A stretch of 64,000 nucleotides of DNA, taken from assembly GCA_001941065.1 (NCBI GenBank), contig MSHJ01000009.1, positions 316,810 through 380,809 of the forward strand. The letters run 5' to 3'. Under the pieces are notes generated by a model. That model saw only the letters and a list, made by a program, of their open reading frames with translations. It ran no database searches and was not told where the DNA came from. The DNA is from Alistipes sp. Zagget8 (GTDB lineage: Bacteria > Bacteroidota > Bacteroidia > Bacteroidales > Rikenellaceae). Position 1 is the stretch's first letter. Every line of letters begins with the position of its first letter. The position numbers were made by a program, and so were the translations under genes. This document shows positions 46,654 to 54,544 of the stretch, piece after piece.

Positions 46654-47727
46654 ATGAAACGTCTTTTTTTACTTTCCGTCGCATTGCTGACGGTCTGGGC
46701 GGCGGCCGCGCAGGTGCGGTTCGTCGACGCCACCACCTTGAACCTGATCGGTAAGGCCCAGCCTACGTCGCAGTCCTACCACCGGATCGACACAGCCGTC
46801 TACAAGGGCTTCACCAAGGCCGAGAACCAGCAGGTGCGCTGCGGGGCGGGCCTGGCGCTGGTGTTCAAAACCAACTCCTCGCGCATCGACCTGCTGCCCG
46901 AATATACGTCGTTCGTCTATAACGGCGCCAGCACCCCGCGGGTGGCCTCGGAGGGTTTCGACCTCTACATCCGCAAGGACGGCGAGTGGGTGTACGCCTC
47001 TTCGCGTGCTCCCCGCAAACGCGGCGAGGCCTTCACGCTGATCAAGGGCATGGACGGCTCCGAGAAGGAGTGCCTGCTGTACCTGCCCAACTACAACGAG
47101 CTGACCTCGCTGCAGGTCGGCGTGGACGAGAACGCGAAGATCGAAACGATGGAAAACCCCTTCCGGCACAAAATCGTGATCTTCGGTTCGAGCTTCACCC
47201 ACGGCGTCAGCACCAGCCGTGCGGGCATGAGCTATCCGATGCAGATCGCCCGCAACACGGGACTCTATTTCTGCAGCATCGCCTGCAGCGGCAACTGCAA
47301 ACTCCAACCCTATTTCGCCGACTACCTCGCCGACGTGAAGGATGCCGACGCGATGGTCTTCGATGCCTTCTCGAATCCCAATGCGGAGATGATCGCCGAG
47401 CGGCTGATTCCCTTCATCGCGCGAATCCGGGAGTCCCTGCCCGAGACGCCGCTGATTTTCGTGCAGACGATCTACCGCGAGAGCCGCAATTTCGACCTCC
47501 AGTCGGAGAAGAACGAGGCGGCCAAACAGGCGATGGCCCGCCGGCAGATGGCCGAGGCGATGAAACGCTTCAAGAACGTCTATTTCATCGACAAGGCCGG
47601 CCTGACGGGTACGGACCACGTCACCTCGGCCGACGGCACGCATCCGTCGGACCTGGGCTACTGGCGCTGGGCGCAGAACCTGCAGCCCGAGTTGCTGAAG
47701 GTCCTGAAGAAACACGGCATCCGCTGA
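46654..47727 (+). CDS. Exported SGNH/GDSL hydrolase
   Basis: 357 residues with signal peptide MKRLFLLSVALLTVWAAAAQ. An N-terminal beta domain (~20-170) precedes an SGNH esterase domain: block I IFGSSFTHGVSTSRAG with the nucleophile Ser, block II IACSGNCKLQ, and block V DGTHPSDLGYWRWA with Asp and His. This two-domain form is common in Bacteroidales and probably removes acyl groups from glycans in the periplasm; the substrate is not visible. It lies alone between two terminators. Confidence 0.87.
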   Translation: MKRLFLLSVALLTVWAAAAQVRFVDATTLNLIGKAQPTSQSYHRIDTAVYKGFTKAENQQVRCGAGLALVFKTNSSRIDLLPEYTSFVYNGASTPRVASEGFDLYIRKDGEWVYASSRAPRKRGEAFTLIKGMDGSEKECLLYLPNYNELTSLQVGVDENAKIETMENPFRHKIVIFGSSFTHGVSTSRAGMSYPMQIARNTGLYFCSIACSGNCKLQPYFADYLADVKDADAMVFDAFSNPNAEMIAERLIPFIARIRESLPETPLIFVQTIYRESRNFDLQSEKNEAAKQAMARRQMAEAMKRFKNVYFIDKAGLTGTDHVTSADGTHPSDLGYWRWAQNLQPELLKVLKKHGIR

Positions 47728-47740
47728 TCGGGCGGACGAT

Positions 47741-47777
47741 AAAAAAGGGAGGCTTTCCGCGGAAAGCCTCCCTTTTT
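47741..47777. terminator. Bidirectional terminator between SGNH hydrolase and coiled-coil gene
   Basis: Near-perfect palindrome with arms AAAAAGGGAGGCTTTCC and its complement, A-run on one side and T-run on the other, lying between two convergent genes. Confidence 0.92.
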
Positions 47778-47795
47778 ACGTTTGTCGCGACGGGT

Positions 47796-48731
47796 TTATT
47801 TCATCACCACCTGCGTCTGGCCGATCAGGCGGCCTTCGCAGTAGAGCTGTATCTGGTAGGTTCCGGCCGCGAATCCGGTCGAGTTGTAGTAGATGCCCAC
47901 CTCGAGGTCCTGGTTCTGGTAGTCGACCTCGCGCATGGCGGAGTAACTCAGCCGCTCGCCCTCGAATTCGAAGGTCGGCATCGCCTCGGTGGTCAGCACA
48001 TAGCCGTCGGGCGAGGTGATGCGCACATAGATGGCCTTGTTGCCCGGTGTGGCCAGTTCGTTGGCTGCGAGCACGAAATCCACGCGCAGGCGTGAGGCGC
48101 TTTTGACCCGCGATACGGGTTTGCTCCGGTCGTTGAGGCCCGCGAGCCGGATGTCGCGGGCGCGGAGTACCGAACCCACTTTGACCTTGTTATCCAGTTC
48201 GGCGGCCTTCTCCTCGGCCATGTCGGCACGCAGTTTGGCCGACGATATCTCTTTGCGGAAACCGACGTTCTCCTTGATAAGCTGTTTGTTGAGCGTGTTG
48301 AGCGAGTCGATCTGCTTCACATAGCCCTTCATGATGGTACGCAGCGTGCCGACCTCCTTTTCGTATTGCTTGATCTTGGCGAGGTTCCACGAACGCTCCT
48401 TCTTGAGGCGCGTCATCAGCGAATCGGCGCGTTCGCGTTCGAAATTGAGCCCGGCGGAGATCGAGTCGTTCGAAATCTGCAGGTCGTCGTAGTCGGTCAT
48501 CAGGCGTCCCAGGTCGTTCTGGATCGAATCGCGGTCGGCCTGCAGCAGTTCGTTGTCGAGCATCTGCTGGCGGTGGATGCTGAAATAGAGCACGGAGATC
48601 GCCACCAGGATCACCGAAAGGATGATGATGACGATGCGGTAACCGCGGATCGATTTCCCGGCGTCGGGCTGCGGGGTCATGTAATCGTCGTCTTCGAATT
48701 CCGAAGGATCGTATCCCTGTCTGTTTTCCAT
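47796..48731 (-). CDS. Single-span membrane protein with long coiled coil
   Basis: 311 residues: an acidic cytosolic N-terminus (YDPSEFEDDDYMTPQ), one membrane helix (about 31-53, VIIILSVILVAISVLYF), a coiled coil of about 130 residues rich in leucine heptads, then a C-terminal beta domain (VDFVLAANELATPGNKAIYVRI, then FEFEGERLSYS). I do not know a function for this Bacteroidales family. The layout, with a small sandwich domain on a periplasmic stalk, suggests a structural or scaffolding role in the envelope. It is followed by the bidirectional terminator. Confidence 0.72.
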   Translation of the reverse strand: MENRQGYDPSEFEDDDYMTPQPDAGKSIRGYRIVIIILSVILVAISVLYFSIHRQQMLDNELLQADRDSIQNDLGRLMTDYDDLQISNDSISAGLNFERERADSLMTRLKKERSWNLAKIKQYEKEVGTLRTIMKGYVKQIDSLNTLNKQLIKENVGFRKEISSAKLRADMAEEKAAELDNKVKVGSVLRARDIRLAGLNDRSKPVSRVKSASRLRVDFVLAANELATPGNKAIYVRITSPDGYVLTTEAMPTFEFEGERLSYSAMREVDYQNQDLEVGIYYNSTGFAAGTYQIQLYCEGRLIGQTQVVMK

Positions 48732-48844
48732 AAAAGTTGAATTTCTTTCTTCGTTTTCCCGCTCCGGCAGGGCTCAAACTCCGTTCGGCGCTGCGCCCGG
48801 CCTGACGAAAACGTTCGCTTTTGTTCCGCTAATATACGAAAAAA

Positions 48845-49642
48845 TTATTTCATCAGACTCTCGACGGGATATTTAAGCCCTTTGTAGCCCGAAATGTAGG
48901 CGTTGATGCTGCCGATTTTGACCGGCGATTCGATGTACAGCGGGATTTTGTTGCCGTCGTCGGAGATCCAGATCGTGAAGATCGTGCCGTCGGTGAACGA
49001 ATAGCCCTCGGTGGTGCCCAGCTGGCACTCGAATTTCAGCGTCCGGAAGCGTCCCATGTTGCGAATCTTCTTGTTTTCGCGCCCCAGGTAGCGGTAGTGC
49101 AGGTGGCGGATGGTGTCCTGCAGGACCATCTGCAGCGTGGCGGGCTCCCCGACGCGGAAATCCTCGGCCGTGGCCGAGCGCAGGTTGAAGAACAGCGCGA
49201 TGGGGTCCATGCTCTCCTGGGTGAGGTGCATCTGTTTTTCGTTGAAGGGGTTTTGGCGGCTGCGCCAGCGGGTGTGGATGGTCGAATCGGGCCAGACGTA
49301 GGTGTAGTAGCTCTGGAAGGTGTAGTCGCCTTCGCGGATGTCGCTCTCGAAGCGCACGGGGCGCAACGAGGCCGTGTCGATCCACACCGAGTAAATGTCC
49401 TCGAGGTTGAAGAACCAGCGGTAGGTGGGCAGCGTGCGGCCGATGCCCTCGACCTTGTAGAAGGTCTGGCCGTCGGCGCTCTCCTCGGTGGTCTTGACCT
49501 CCACGGCCCCGACCTCCGTATTGGGGAACATCTTGGCCTTGTAGCTCACGCGGTAGAAGAGCTGTTCGCCCGGGTGGTAGAGCTGCGCGGCGAGGGGCAA
49601 GGCTGCGGTGAGCAGGAGTATGGCGGTCAGGAAACGTTTCAT
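48845..49642 (-). CDS. DUF3108 family periplasmic/outer-membrane-associated protein
   Basis: 265 residues with signal peptide MKRFLTAILLLTAALPLAAQ. The mature protein is all-beta and opens with LYHPGEQLFYRVSYKAKMFP, then YRWFFNLEDIYSVWIDTASLRPVRFE in family style, and later TIFTIWISDDGNKIPLYIES. It fits DUF3108, which resembles lipoprotein-carrier beta folds such as LolA, but no role is established. It sits downstream of recG with a 77-bp gap and upstream of the coiled-coil gene. Confidence 0.8.
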   Translation of the reverse strand: MKRFLTAILLLTAALPLAAQLYHPGEQLFYRVSYKAKMFPNTEVGAVEVKTTEESADGQTFYKVEGIGRTLPTYRWFFNLEDIYSVWIDTASLRPVRFESDIREGDYTFQSYYTYVWPDSTIHTRWRSRQNPFNEKQMHLTQESMDPIALFFNLRSATAEDFRVGEPATLQMVLQDTIRHLHYRYLGRENKKIRNMGRFRTLKFECQLGTTEGYSFTDGTIFTIWISDDGNKIPLYIESPVKIGSINAYISGYKGLKYPVESLMK

Positions 49643-49719
49643 CGGAAAGGATTTTGTTCGATAAGAGGGGGTTCTGTCGATGGGTTAATGCTATAATAAC
49701 GTGCGTCGGGTGTCCAATA

Positions 49720-51831
49720 TTACGAAATGCGTGAAAAATCGATCTCTTCGCGTCCCGAGTAGCGGCGCCTCAGCGCCTCGAGACCCCGGTTGGCGGGATG
49801 TGACAACGTGGGGTCCGCGGCGAGTATCCCGGCCGCCGCCTCGCGCGAGACGGTGAGTATCTGCACGTCGGCCGTGGGGCTGGCGATCTTCAGATCAAAT
49901 GCCATGCCGCTCTGCAGCGTGCCGTTGATGTCGCCCGAACCCCGCAGTTTGAGGTCGAGTTCCGCGAGGCGGAATCCGTCGTTGGTTTCACACATCGCCT
50001 CGAGACGCGCCCGCGATTCGCGCGAGAGCTTCTCTCCCGACATCAGGATGCAGTAGGACTGCTCGCCGCCGCGGCCCACGCGGCCGCGCAACTGGTGGAG
50101 CTGCGAGAGCCCGAAACGCTCGGCCGACTCGATGACCATGACCGTGGCGTTGGGCACGTCGACGCCCACCTCGATCACGGAGGTGGCCACGAGGATGTTG
50201 GCCTCGCCCGATTTGAACTGCCGCATCGACTCCTCCTTGTCGGCGGGCTTCATTTTGCCGTGGCAGATCGCCGTGACGTACTGCGGCAGCGGGAAATCCC
50301 GCGAGACGGCTTCATAACCGTCCGTGAGGTCCTTGTAGTCCATGGCCTCGGACTCCTTGATGAGCGGGTAGACCATGTAGACCTGCCGGCCCTTGGCGAT
50401 CTCCTGCCGCATGAATCCGAAGAGTTTCAGACGCGCCGCGTCCGTATAATGGAACGTCTTGATCGGACGCCTGCCCGGGGGCAGTTCGTCGATCACCGAG
50501 ACGTCCAGATCACCGTACAGGGTCATGGCCAGCGTGCGGGGGATCGGCGTGGCGGTCATCACGAGGATGTGGGGTGGCTGTTCGTTCTTGGTCCAGAGCC
50601 GCGCACGCTGCTCCACGCCGAAGCGGTGCTGTTCGTCGATCACGACGAATCCCAGGTTGGCGAACTGCACGCGGTCCTCGATCAGCGCATGGGTGCCGAT
50701 GAGGATATCCACCTCGCCCGAGGCGATGCCTTCGAGGGCCATCCGGCGTTCTTTGGCCTTCGACGCGCCGGTCAGGACGGCCGTTTTCACATCCATCCCT
50801 TCGAGCATCTTGCAGATCGTGGCGAAATGCTGGCGGGCGAGAATCTCCGTCGGGGCCATCATGCAGGCCTGGTAGCCGTTGTCCACGGCCAGCAGCATCG
50901 TCATCAGTGCCACGAGGGTCTTGCCGCTGCCGACGTCGCCTTGCAGCAGGCGGTTCATCTGGAACCCCGTCACGGTGTCCTGCCGGATCTCCTTGATGAC
51001 CCGCTTCTGGGCTCCGGTCAGCGGGAATGGGAGTTTTTCGTTGTAGAACGTGTTGAAGACGCCCCCGACCTTCGGGAAAAGGAATCCGTTGCTCTTGGCG
51101 AGGCGTTCCGTGCGGCGCTGCTGGATATTGAGCTGCACGCCCAGTAATTCGTCGAATTTCAGCCGGTACTGGGCCTGTTTCAGAAGCTCCTGCGACTGCG
51201 GGAAATGGATGTTGTAGATGGCGTCGCGGAGCGCTATCAGCCCGTATTCGGTCCGGACGGCCTCGGGCATGGGGTCCGCGATGCGGTCCCTGGCCAGCGC
51301 CCAGGCGTTGCAGATGATCTGGTACATGCCTTTCGTCCCGAGTACGTTGCCGAGCTTCTCGGTCGAGGGGTAGATACCCTGCATGCCGCTCTCGGCCTTG
51401 CGCGAGAGGGCCTGCTCCATGGTTTCCAGTTCGGGATGGGCCATCGACAACTCGCCGCGGTAGAACGACGGACGCCCGAAGACGAGGTATTCGCGTCCGA
51501 CCTCGATCCGCTTCTCGATCCACTTGACGCCCTGGAACCAGACCAGTTCGGCCGATCCCGTGGGGTCCTGGACGAAGGCCGTGAAGCGGCGTTTGCGGCC
51601 CGTTCCGGCATAGGCCACGCCCGTCACGCGGGCCCGGAACTGGACGTAGGACAAGCCTGCCGCGTCGGTGATTTCCGAGATGCGGTAGATGCGCGTGCGG
51701 TCGATGTAACGAAAGGGATAGTGGCTGAGCATATCGCCCAGCGTGCGGATACCTAGCTCCCGTTCGAGGAGCTTGGCACGGGCCTCGCCGACGCCCGCTA
51801 CGAATTTGATATCGTTGTCGAGTATATCCAC
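49720..51831 (-). CDS. recG: ATP-dependent DNA helicase RecG
   Basis: Branch-migration helicase that regresses stalled replication forks and processes Holliday junctions. 703 residues from a GTG start at 51831 (VDILDNDIKFVAGVGEARA). Order: helix-hairpin-helix-like start, wedge OB-fold (VQFRARVTGVAYAGTG), helicase motifs QGDVGSGKT (Walker A), VVIDEQHRFG (DEQH box), MTATPIPRT and QLRGRVGRG, and a C-terminal TRG-like end. The frame stays open upstream to 52284 but through another gene, so the GTG is preferred. A -7-like TATATTTG lies only 5 bp before the GTG. Confidence 0.93.
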   Translation of the reverse strand: MDILDNDIKFVAGVGEARAKLLERELGIRTLGDMLSHYPFRYIDRTRIYRISEITDAAGLSYVQFRARVTGVAYAGTGRKRRFTAFVQDPTGSAELVWFQGVKWIEKRIEVGREYLVFGRPSFYRGELSMAHPELETMEQALSRKAESGMQGIYPSTEKLGNVLGTKGMYQIICNAWALARDRIADPMPEAVRTEYGLIALRDAIYNIHFPQSQELLKQAQYRLKFDELLGVQLNIQQRRTERLAKSNGFLFPKVGGVFNTFYNEKLPFPLTGAQKRVIKEIRQDTVTGFQMNRLLQGDVGSGKTLVALMTMLLAVDNGYQACMMAPTEILARQHFATICKMLEGMDVKTAVLTGASKAKERRMALEGIASGEVDILIGTHALIEDRVQFANLGFVVIDEQHRFGVEQRARLWTKNEQPPHILVMTATPIPRTLAMTLYGDLDVSVIDELPPGRRPIKTFHYTDAARLKLFGFMRQEIAKGRQVYMVYPLIKESEAMDYKDLTDGYEAVSRDFPLPQYVTAICHGKMKPADKEESMRQFKSGEANILVATSVIEVGVDVPNATVMVIESAERFGLSQLHQLRGRVGRGGEQSYCILMSGEKLSRESRARLEAMCETNDGFRLAELDLKLRGSGDINGTLQSGMAFDLKIASPTADVQILTVSREAAAGILAADPTLSHPANRGLEALRRRYSGREEIDFSRIS

Positions 51832-51836
51832 AGGGG

Positions 51837-51844
51837 CAAATATA
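51837..51844 (-). promoter_or_regulatory. Possible promoter directly before recG
   Basis: TATATTTG on the minus strand ends 5 bp before the GTG start. If used, the transcript would start at or inside the start codon, that is, leaderless. It may be chance in AT-rich DNA. Confidence 0.3.
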
Positions 51845-51878
51845 CTAAAAAACGCGCAATGCGCATTCCCCCGGCGGA

Positions 51879-52277
51879 TTATTCCTTTTTGTCGAGTGCG
51901 GCATCGACCCCCGTGCGGGTGAAGGAGTCGTCCGTATAGTCGGAGCCGGTAAATTCGATGTCGATTATTTTTGTGGCGAATTCCCCGCCGTTTTCCGGGC
52001 CGTCGATGTCGGTGAAAGTCAGCGTCACGTTGTGGGACCACTCCTCGCCCGAAAGTTCGTAGGAGCCGTCTCCGCCGGTGGTGGATGTGATTGCGTTCGC
52101 CTTGTTGTTGACCTCGATACCCGGAATCGGGTTCCCGGCCTTGTCGGTCACTTTGCCTTTGACCTTGTAGCCGATATGGGGAGGTGGGACTCCGTACATC
52201 TCGGGCGTGTCTTTGTTCCCGCAGGCCGTTGCGAACCCCAGCAGCGACGCCGCCATCAGCAGTAGTTTCTCTTTCAT
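51879..52277 (-). CDS. Radical SAM-associated putative lipoprotein
   Basis: 132 residues; lipobox LGFATAC (Cys19) then GNKDTPEMYGVPPPHIGYK. The short motif EMYGVP just after the anchor, followed by a carboxypeptidase-regulatory-like sandwich (VKGKVTDKAGNPIPGIEV, DGSYELSG), matches the small lipoproteins that occur with a dedicated radical SAM enzyme in Bacteroidetes. No radical SAM gene is within this window, so it would be a solo copy. The start at 52277 is chosen for the signal peptide. It has its own promoter, divergent from ispG. Confidence 0.72.
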   Translation of the reverse strand: MKEKLLLMAASLLGFATACGNKDTPEMYGVPPPHIGYKVKGKVTDKAGNPIPGIEVNNKANAITSTTGGDGSYELSGEEWSHNVTLTFTDIDGPENGGEFATKIIDIEFTGSDYTDDSFTRTGVDAALDKKE

Positions 52278-52302
52278 GACGCACACATTTTAGAGATATT
52301 CC

Positions 52303-52334
52303 GAAATATAACGATTATTTCGCGGTTCGCCAAA
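52303..52334 (-). promoter_or_regulatory. Promoter for the radical SAM-associated lipoprotein
   Basis: TTTG at 52334-52331, 20 bp, TATATTTC at 52310-52303 on the minus strand. It overlaps the ispG promoter region on the other strand. Confidence 0.6.
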
Positions 52335-52341
52335 TCCTGCT

Positions 52342-52349
52342 TATATTTG
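52342..52349 (+). promoter_or_regulatory. -7 box for ispG
   Basis: TATATTTG 16 bp before the ATG at 52365, with a TTTC about 20 bp upstream as a possible -33 box. It implies a leader of only about 10 nt. Confidence 0.6.
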
Positions 52350-52364
52350 TGGGATAAAAGTGAG

Positions 52365-53855
52365 ATGATGGTAAATCTTTCGGAATTCAGACGCCGCCCG
52401 GCGTGCGAGGTGCGCATCGGGCAGGTGACGATCGGCGGCGGACACCCCGTCGCCGTGCAGTCGATGACCAATACCGACACCAACGACACCGCCGCGAGCG
52501 TGGCGCAGATCGAGCGCATCGACCGCGCCGGAGGACATATCGTGCGCCTTACGGCGCAGGGACGCCGCGAGGGCGAAAATCTGGAAAACATCGTCCGGCA
52601 GCTGCGTGCCGACGGATTTTCGACGGCCGTGGTCGCCGACATTCATTTCGTCCCCGAGGTCGCGGCCATCGCCGCCCGCTATGTGGACAAGGTGCGCATC
52701 AATCCCGGCAACTACCGGACGCAGAACGGCGAACTGGAAGCCCTTATCGAACAGTGCCGCGAACGGGGCGTCGCCCTGCGCATCGGCGTCAACCACGGTT
52801 CGTTGGCCAAACGCGTTTTCGACGAGTGGGGCGACACGCCGCAGGGCATGGTCGTCTCGGCGATGGAGTTTCTGCGGGTCTGCCGGGAGCGGGATTTCGG
52901 CCAGGTGGTCGTCTCGATGAAATCGTCGAACACCCGCGTGATGGTCGCCGCCTACCGCCTGCTGGTCGGGGCGATGGATGCCGAAGGGATGCACTACCCG
53001 ATACACCTGGGTGTCACCGAGGCCGGGAACGGCATCGAGGGGCGCGTGAAGAGCGCCGTGGGCATCGGGGCCCTGCTGGCCGACGGCATCGGCGACACGA
53101 TCCGCGTGTCGCTCACCGAAGCTCCCGAGAACGAGATTCCCGTGGCGCAGCTGCTCGTGGAGCATTTCGCCGACCGTCCGGGAACATTCGAGGTGCGGCA
53201 TCCCGAACGCTATTCCCCGACCGAATACCGCCGCCGTTCGCGGGTGACGGTGCCCGTCGTGCATACCGAGCCGCTGGACGGGTTCCGCGTGATCGAAGCC
53301 GTGTCGGGCAATCCGACCGCCGAACTGCGGGCCGCGATTCTGAATCTCGACGTGCCCGACGAACCGGTGGTCGTAAGGCGCCGCTATGAGGAGTCCTCGT
53401 TGGAGACGCTCGCCGTGAAGGCCGCCGCCGACCTGGGGCCGCTGCTGCTGGACGGATTGGCCGACGGCATCTGGATTGACGCTCCGGGATTTTCGGAAGA
53501 TGCGGTCCGCGAGGTCGAACTGATGATTCTGCAGGCGGCCCGCGTGCGTTTCTCGCACACCGAATACATCGCCTGCCCCTCGTGCGGCCGCACGCTCTAC
53601 GACATCGAGAAGACGCTGGCCGACATCAAGGCCCGCACGTCGCACCTCAAAAACCTGCGTATCGGCGTCATGGGCTGCATCGTCAACGGTCCCGGCGAGA
53701 TGGCCGATGCCGACTACGGTTATGTGGGCGCCGGACCGGGCCGCATCACCCTTTACAAAGGACGCGAGGTCGTCGAGCGCAACATCCTGCAGGAGGAGGC
53801 CCTCGACCGCCTCGTGGAACTGATCAAATCCAACGGCGACTGGCCCCCGGCTTAA
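52365..53855 (+). CDS. ispG: 4-hydroxy-3-methylbut-2-en-1-yl diphosphate synthase (IspG/GcpE)
   Basis: Iron-sulfur enzyme of the MEP pathway, converting MEcPP to HMBPP. 496 residues. N-terminal TIM barrel (IGGGHPVAVQSMTNTDT, VVADIHFVPEVAA, DKVRINPGN, GVNHGSLAKRV, PIHLGVTEAG). The C-terminal cluster domain has IACPSCGRTLYDIE and VMGCIVNGPGEMADADYGYVG. About 110 residues between the two halves are extra compared with the E. coli enzyme, as in the larger three-domain form of Bacteroidetes and plants. The start is taken at 52365; Met at 52368 is equally possible. An upstream GTG at 52347 lies on the -7 box and is unlikely. Confidence 0.93.
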   Translation: MMVNLSEFRRRPACEVRIGQVTIGGGHPVAVQSMTNTDTNDTAASVAQIERIDRAGGHIVRLTAQGRREGENLENIVRQLRADGFSTAVVADIHFVPEVAAIAARYVDKVRINPGNYRTQNGELEALIEQCRERGVALRIGVNHGSLAKRVFDEWGDTPQGMVVSAMEFLRVCRERDFGQVVVSMKSSNTRVMVAAYRLLVGAMDAEGMHYPIHLGVTEAGNGIEGRVKSAVGIGALLADGIGDTIRVSLTEAPENEIPVAQLLVEHFADRPGTFEVRHPERYSPTEYRRRSRVTVPVVHTEPLDGFRVIEAVSGNPTAELRAAILNLDVPDEPVVVRRRYEESSLETLAVKAAADLGPLLLDGLADGIWIDAPGFSEDAVREVELMILQAARVRFSHTEYIACPSCGRTLYDIEKTLADIKARTSHLKNLRIGVMGCIVNGPGEMADADYGYVGAGPGRITLYKGREVVERNILQEEALDRLVELIKSNGDWPPA

Positions 53856-53941
53856 GAAGCCGGTTTTAGGGGGCGAAAGGTTACTCCGAAATGCTCTCCG
53901 TCCGGTTCTGCGCCCGTACTCGCTGTGAAATATGAATTGAA

Positions 53942-54544
53942 ATGACCATTTTGCCTCTTGCATACCTCCCTTCGGTGGAGTATTTCACGCACCTCGTGCG
54001 CGGCGGCTGCGTCGTGGACCTCGGCGAGCATTTCGTGAAGCGTTCCGAGCGCAACCGGACCCGGATTCTCGCCACCGACGGGGTGATGGAACTCACCGTC
54101 CACGTCCGCCATGCCAACCGTCCCCGCCAGCCGATGCGCGACGTGCGCCTCGACTACTCCAAACGCTGGCAGCACCAGCATTGGGGTGCGCTGGTCGCCT
54201 CCTACAAGTCGTCGCCCTATTTCGATTTCTACGCCGAACGGTTCGAGCCCTTCTACCGCCGGGAGTGGGAATTCCTGGCCGATTACAACCTGGCGCTGCT
54301 CGACACGCTGTGCTCGCTGGCGAAGGTCCCGATGCCGGACCTCTCCGACACCTATGTCGACGCCGCTCCGGGCGACCTCGACCTGCGGCCCAAACACAGG
54401 AAGGGCCCGGCGTTCGTCGCCGAGCCCTATTTCCAGGTCTTCTCCGAAAGGATGCCTTTTGCGCCTAATTTGTCGTTTGCGGACCTGCTGTTCGCCGAAG
54501 GACCTGCGTCCGTTTCGGTTTTAGCACGTTGCCGACAAGAATAG
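53942..54544 (+). CDS. WbqC family protein
   Basis: 200 residues, no signal peptide. Begins ILPLAYLPSVEYFTHLVRGG, the typical WbqC opening, followed by RCxI-like strand segments (NRTRILATDGVMELTVHV) and WGALVASYKSSPYFDFY. It ends with YFQVFSERMPFAPNLSFADLLFAEGP. The name comes from an O-antigen cluster in Pseudomonas, but a reaction has not been settled to my knowledge; Bacteroidetes copies occur alone, often near signal peptidase. Its last 80 bp overlap tail to tail with the GH2 reading frame. Confidence 0.82.
   Translation: MTILPLAYLPSVEYFTHLVRGGCVVDLGEHFVKRSERNRTRILATDGVMELTVHVRHANRPRQPMRDVRLDYSKRWQHQHWGALVASYKSSPYFDFYAERFEPFYRREWEFLADYNLALLDTLCSLAKVPMPDLSDTYVDAAPGDLDLRPKHRKGPAFVAEPYFQVFSERMPFAPNLSFADLLFAEGPASVSVLARCRQE

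Noticed and set aside
49720..52284. Extension of recG to 854 codons
   Set aside because: The extra 151 codons lie in another frame of the radical-SAM-associated lipoprotein; the GTG at 51831 fits the normal RecG start.
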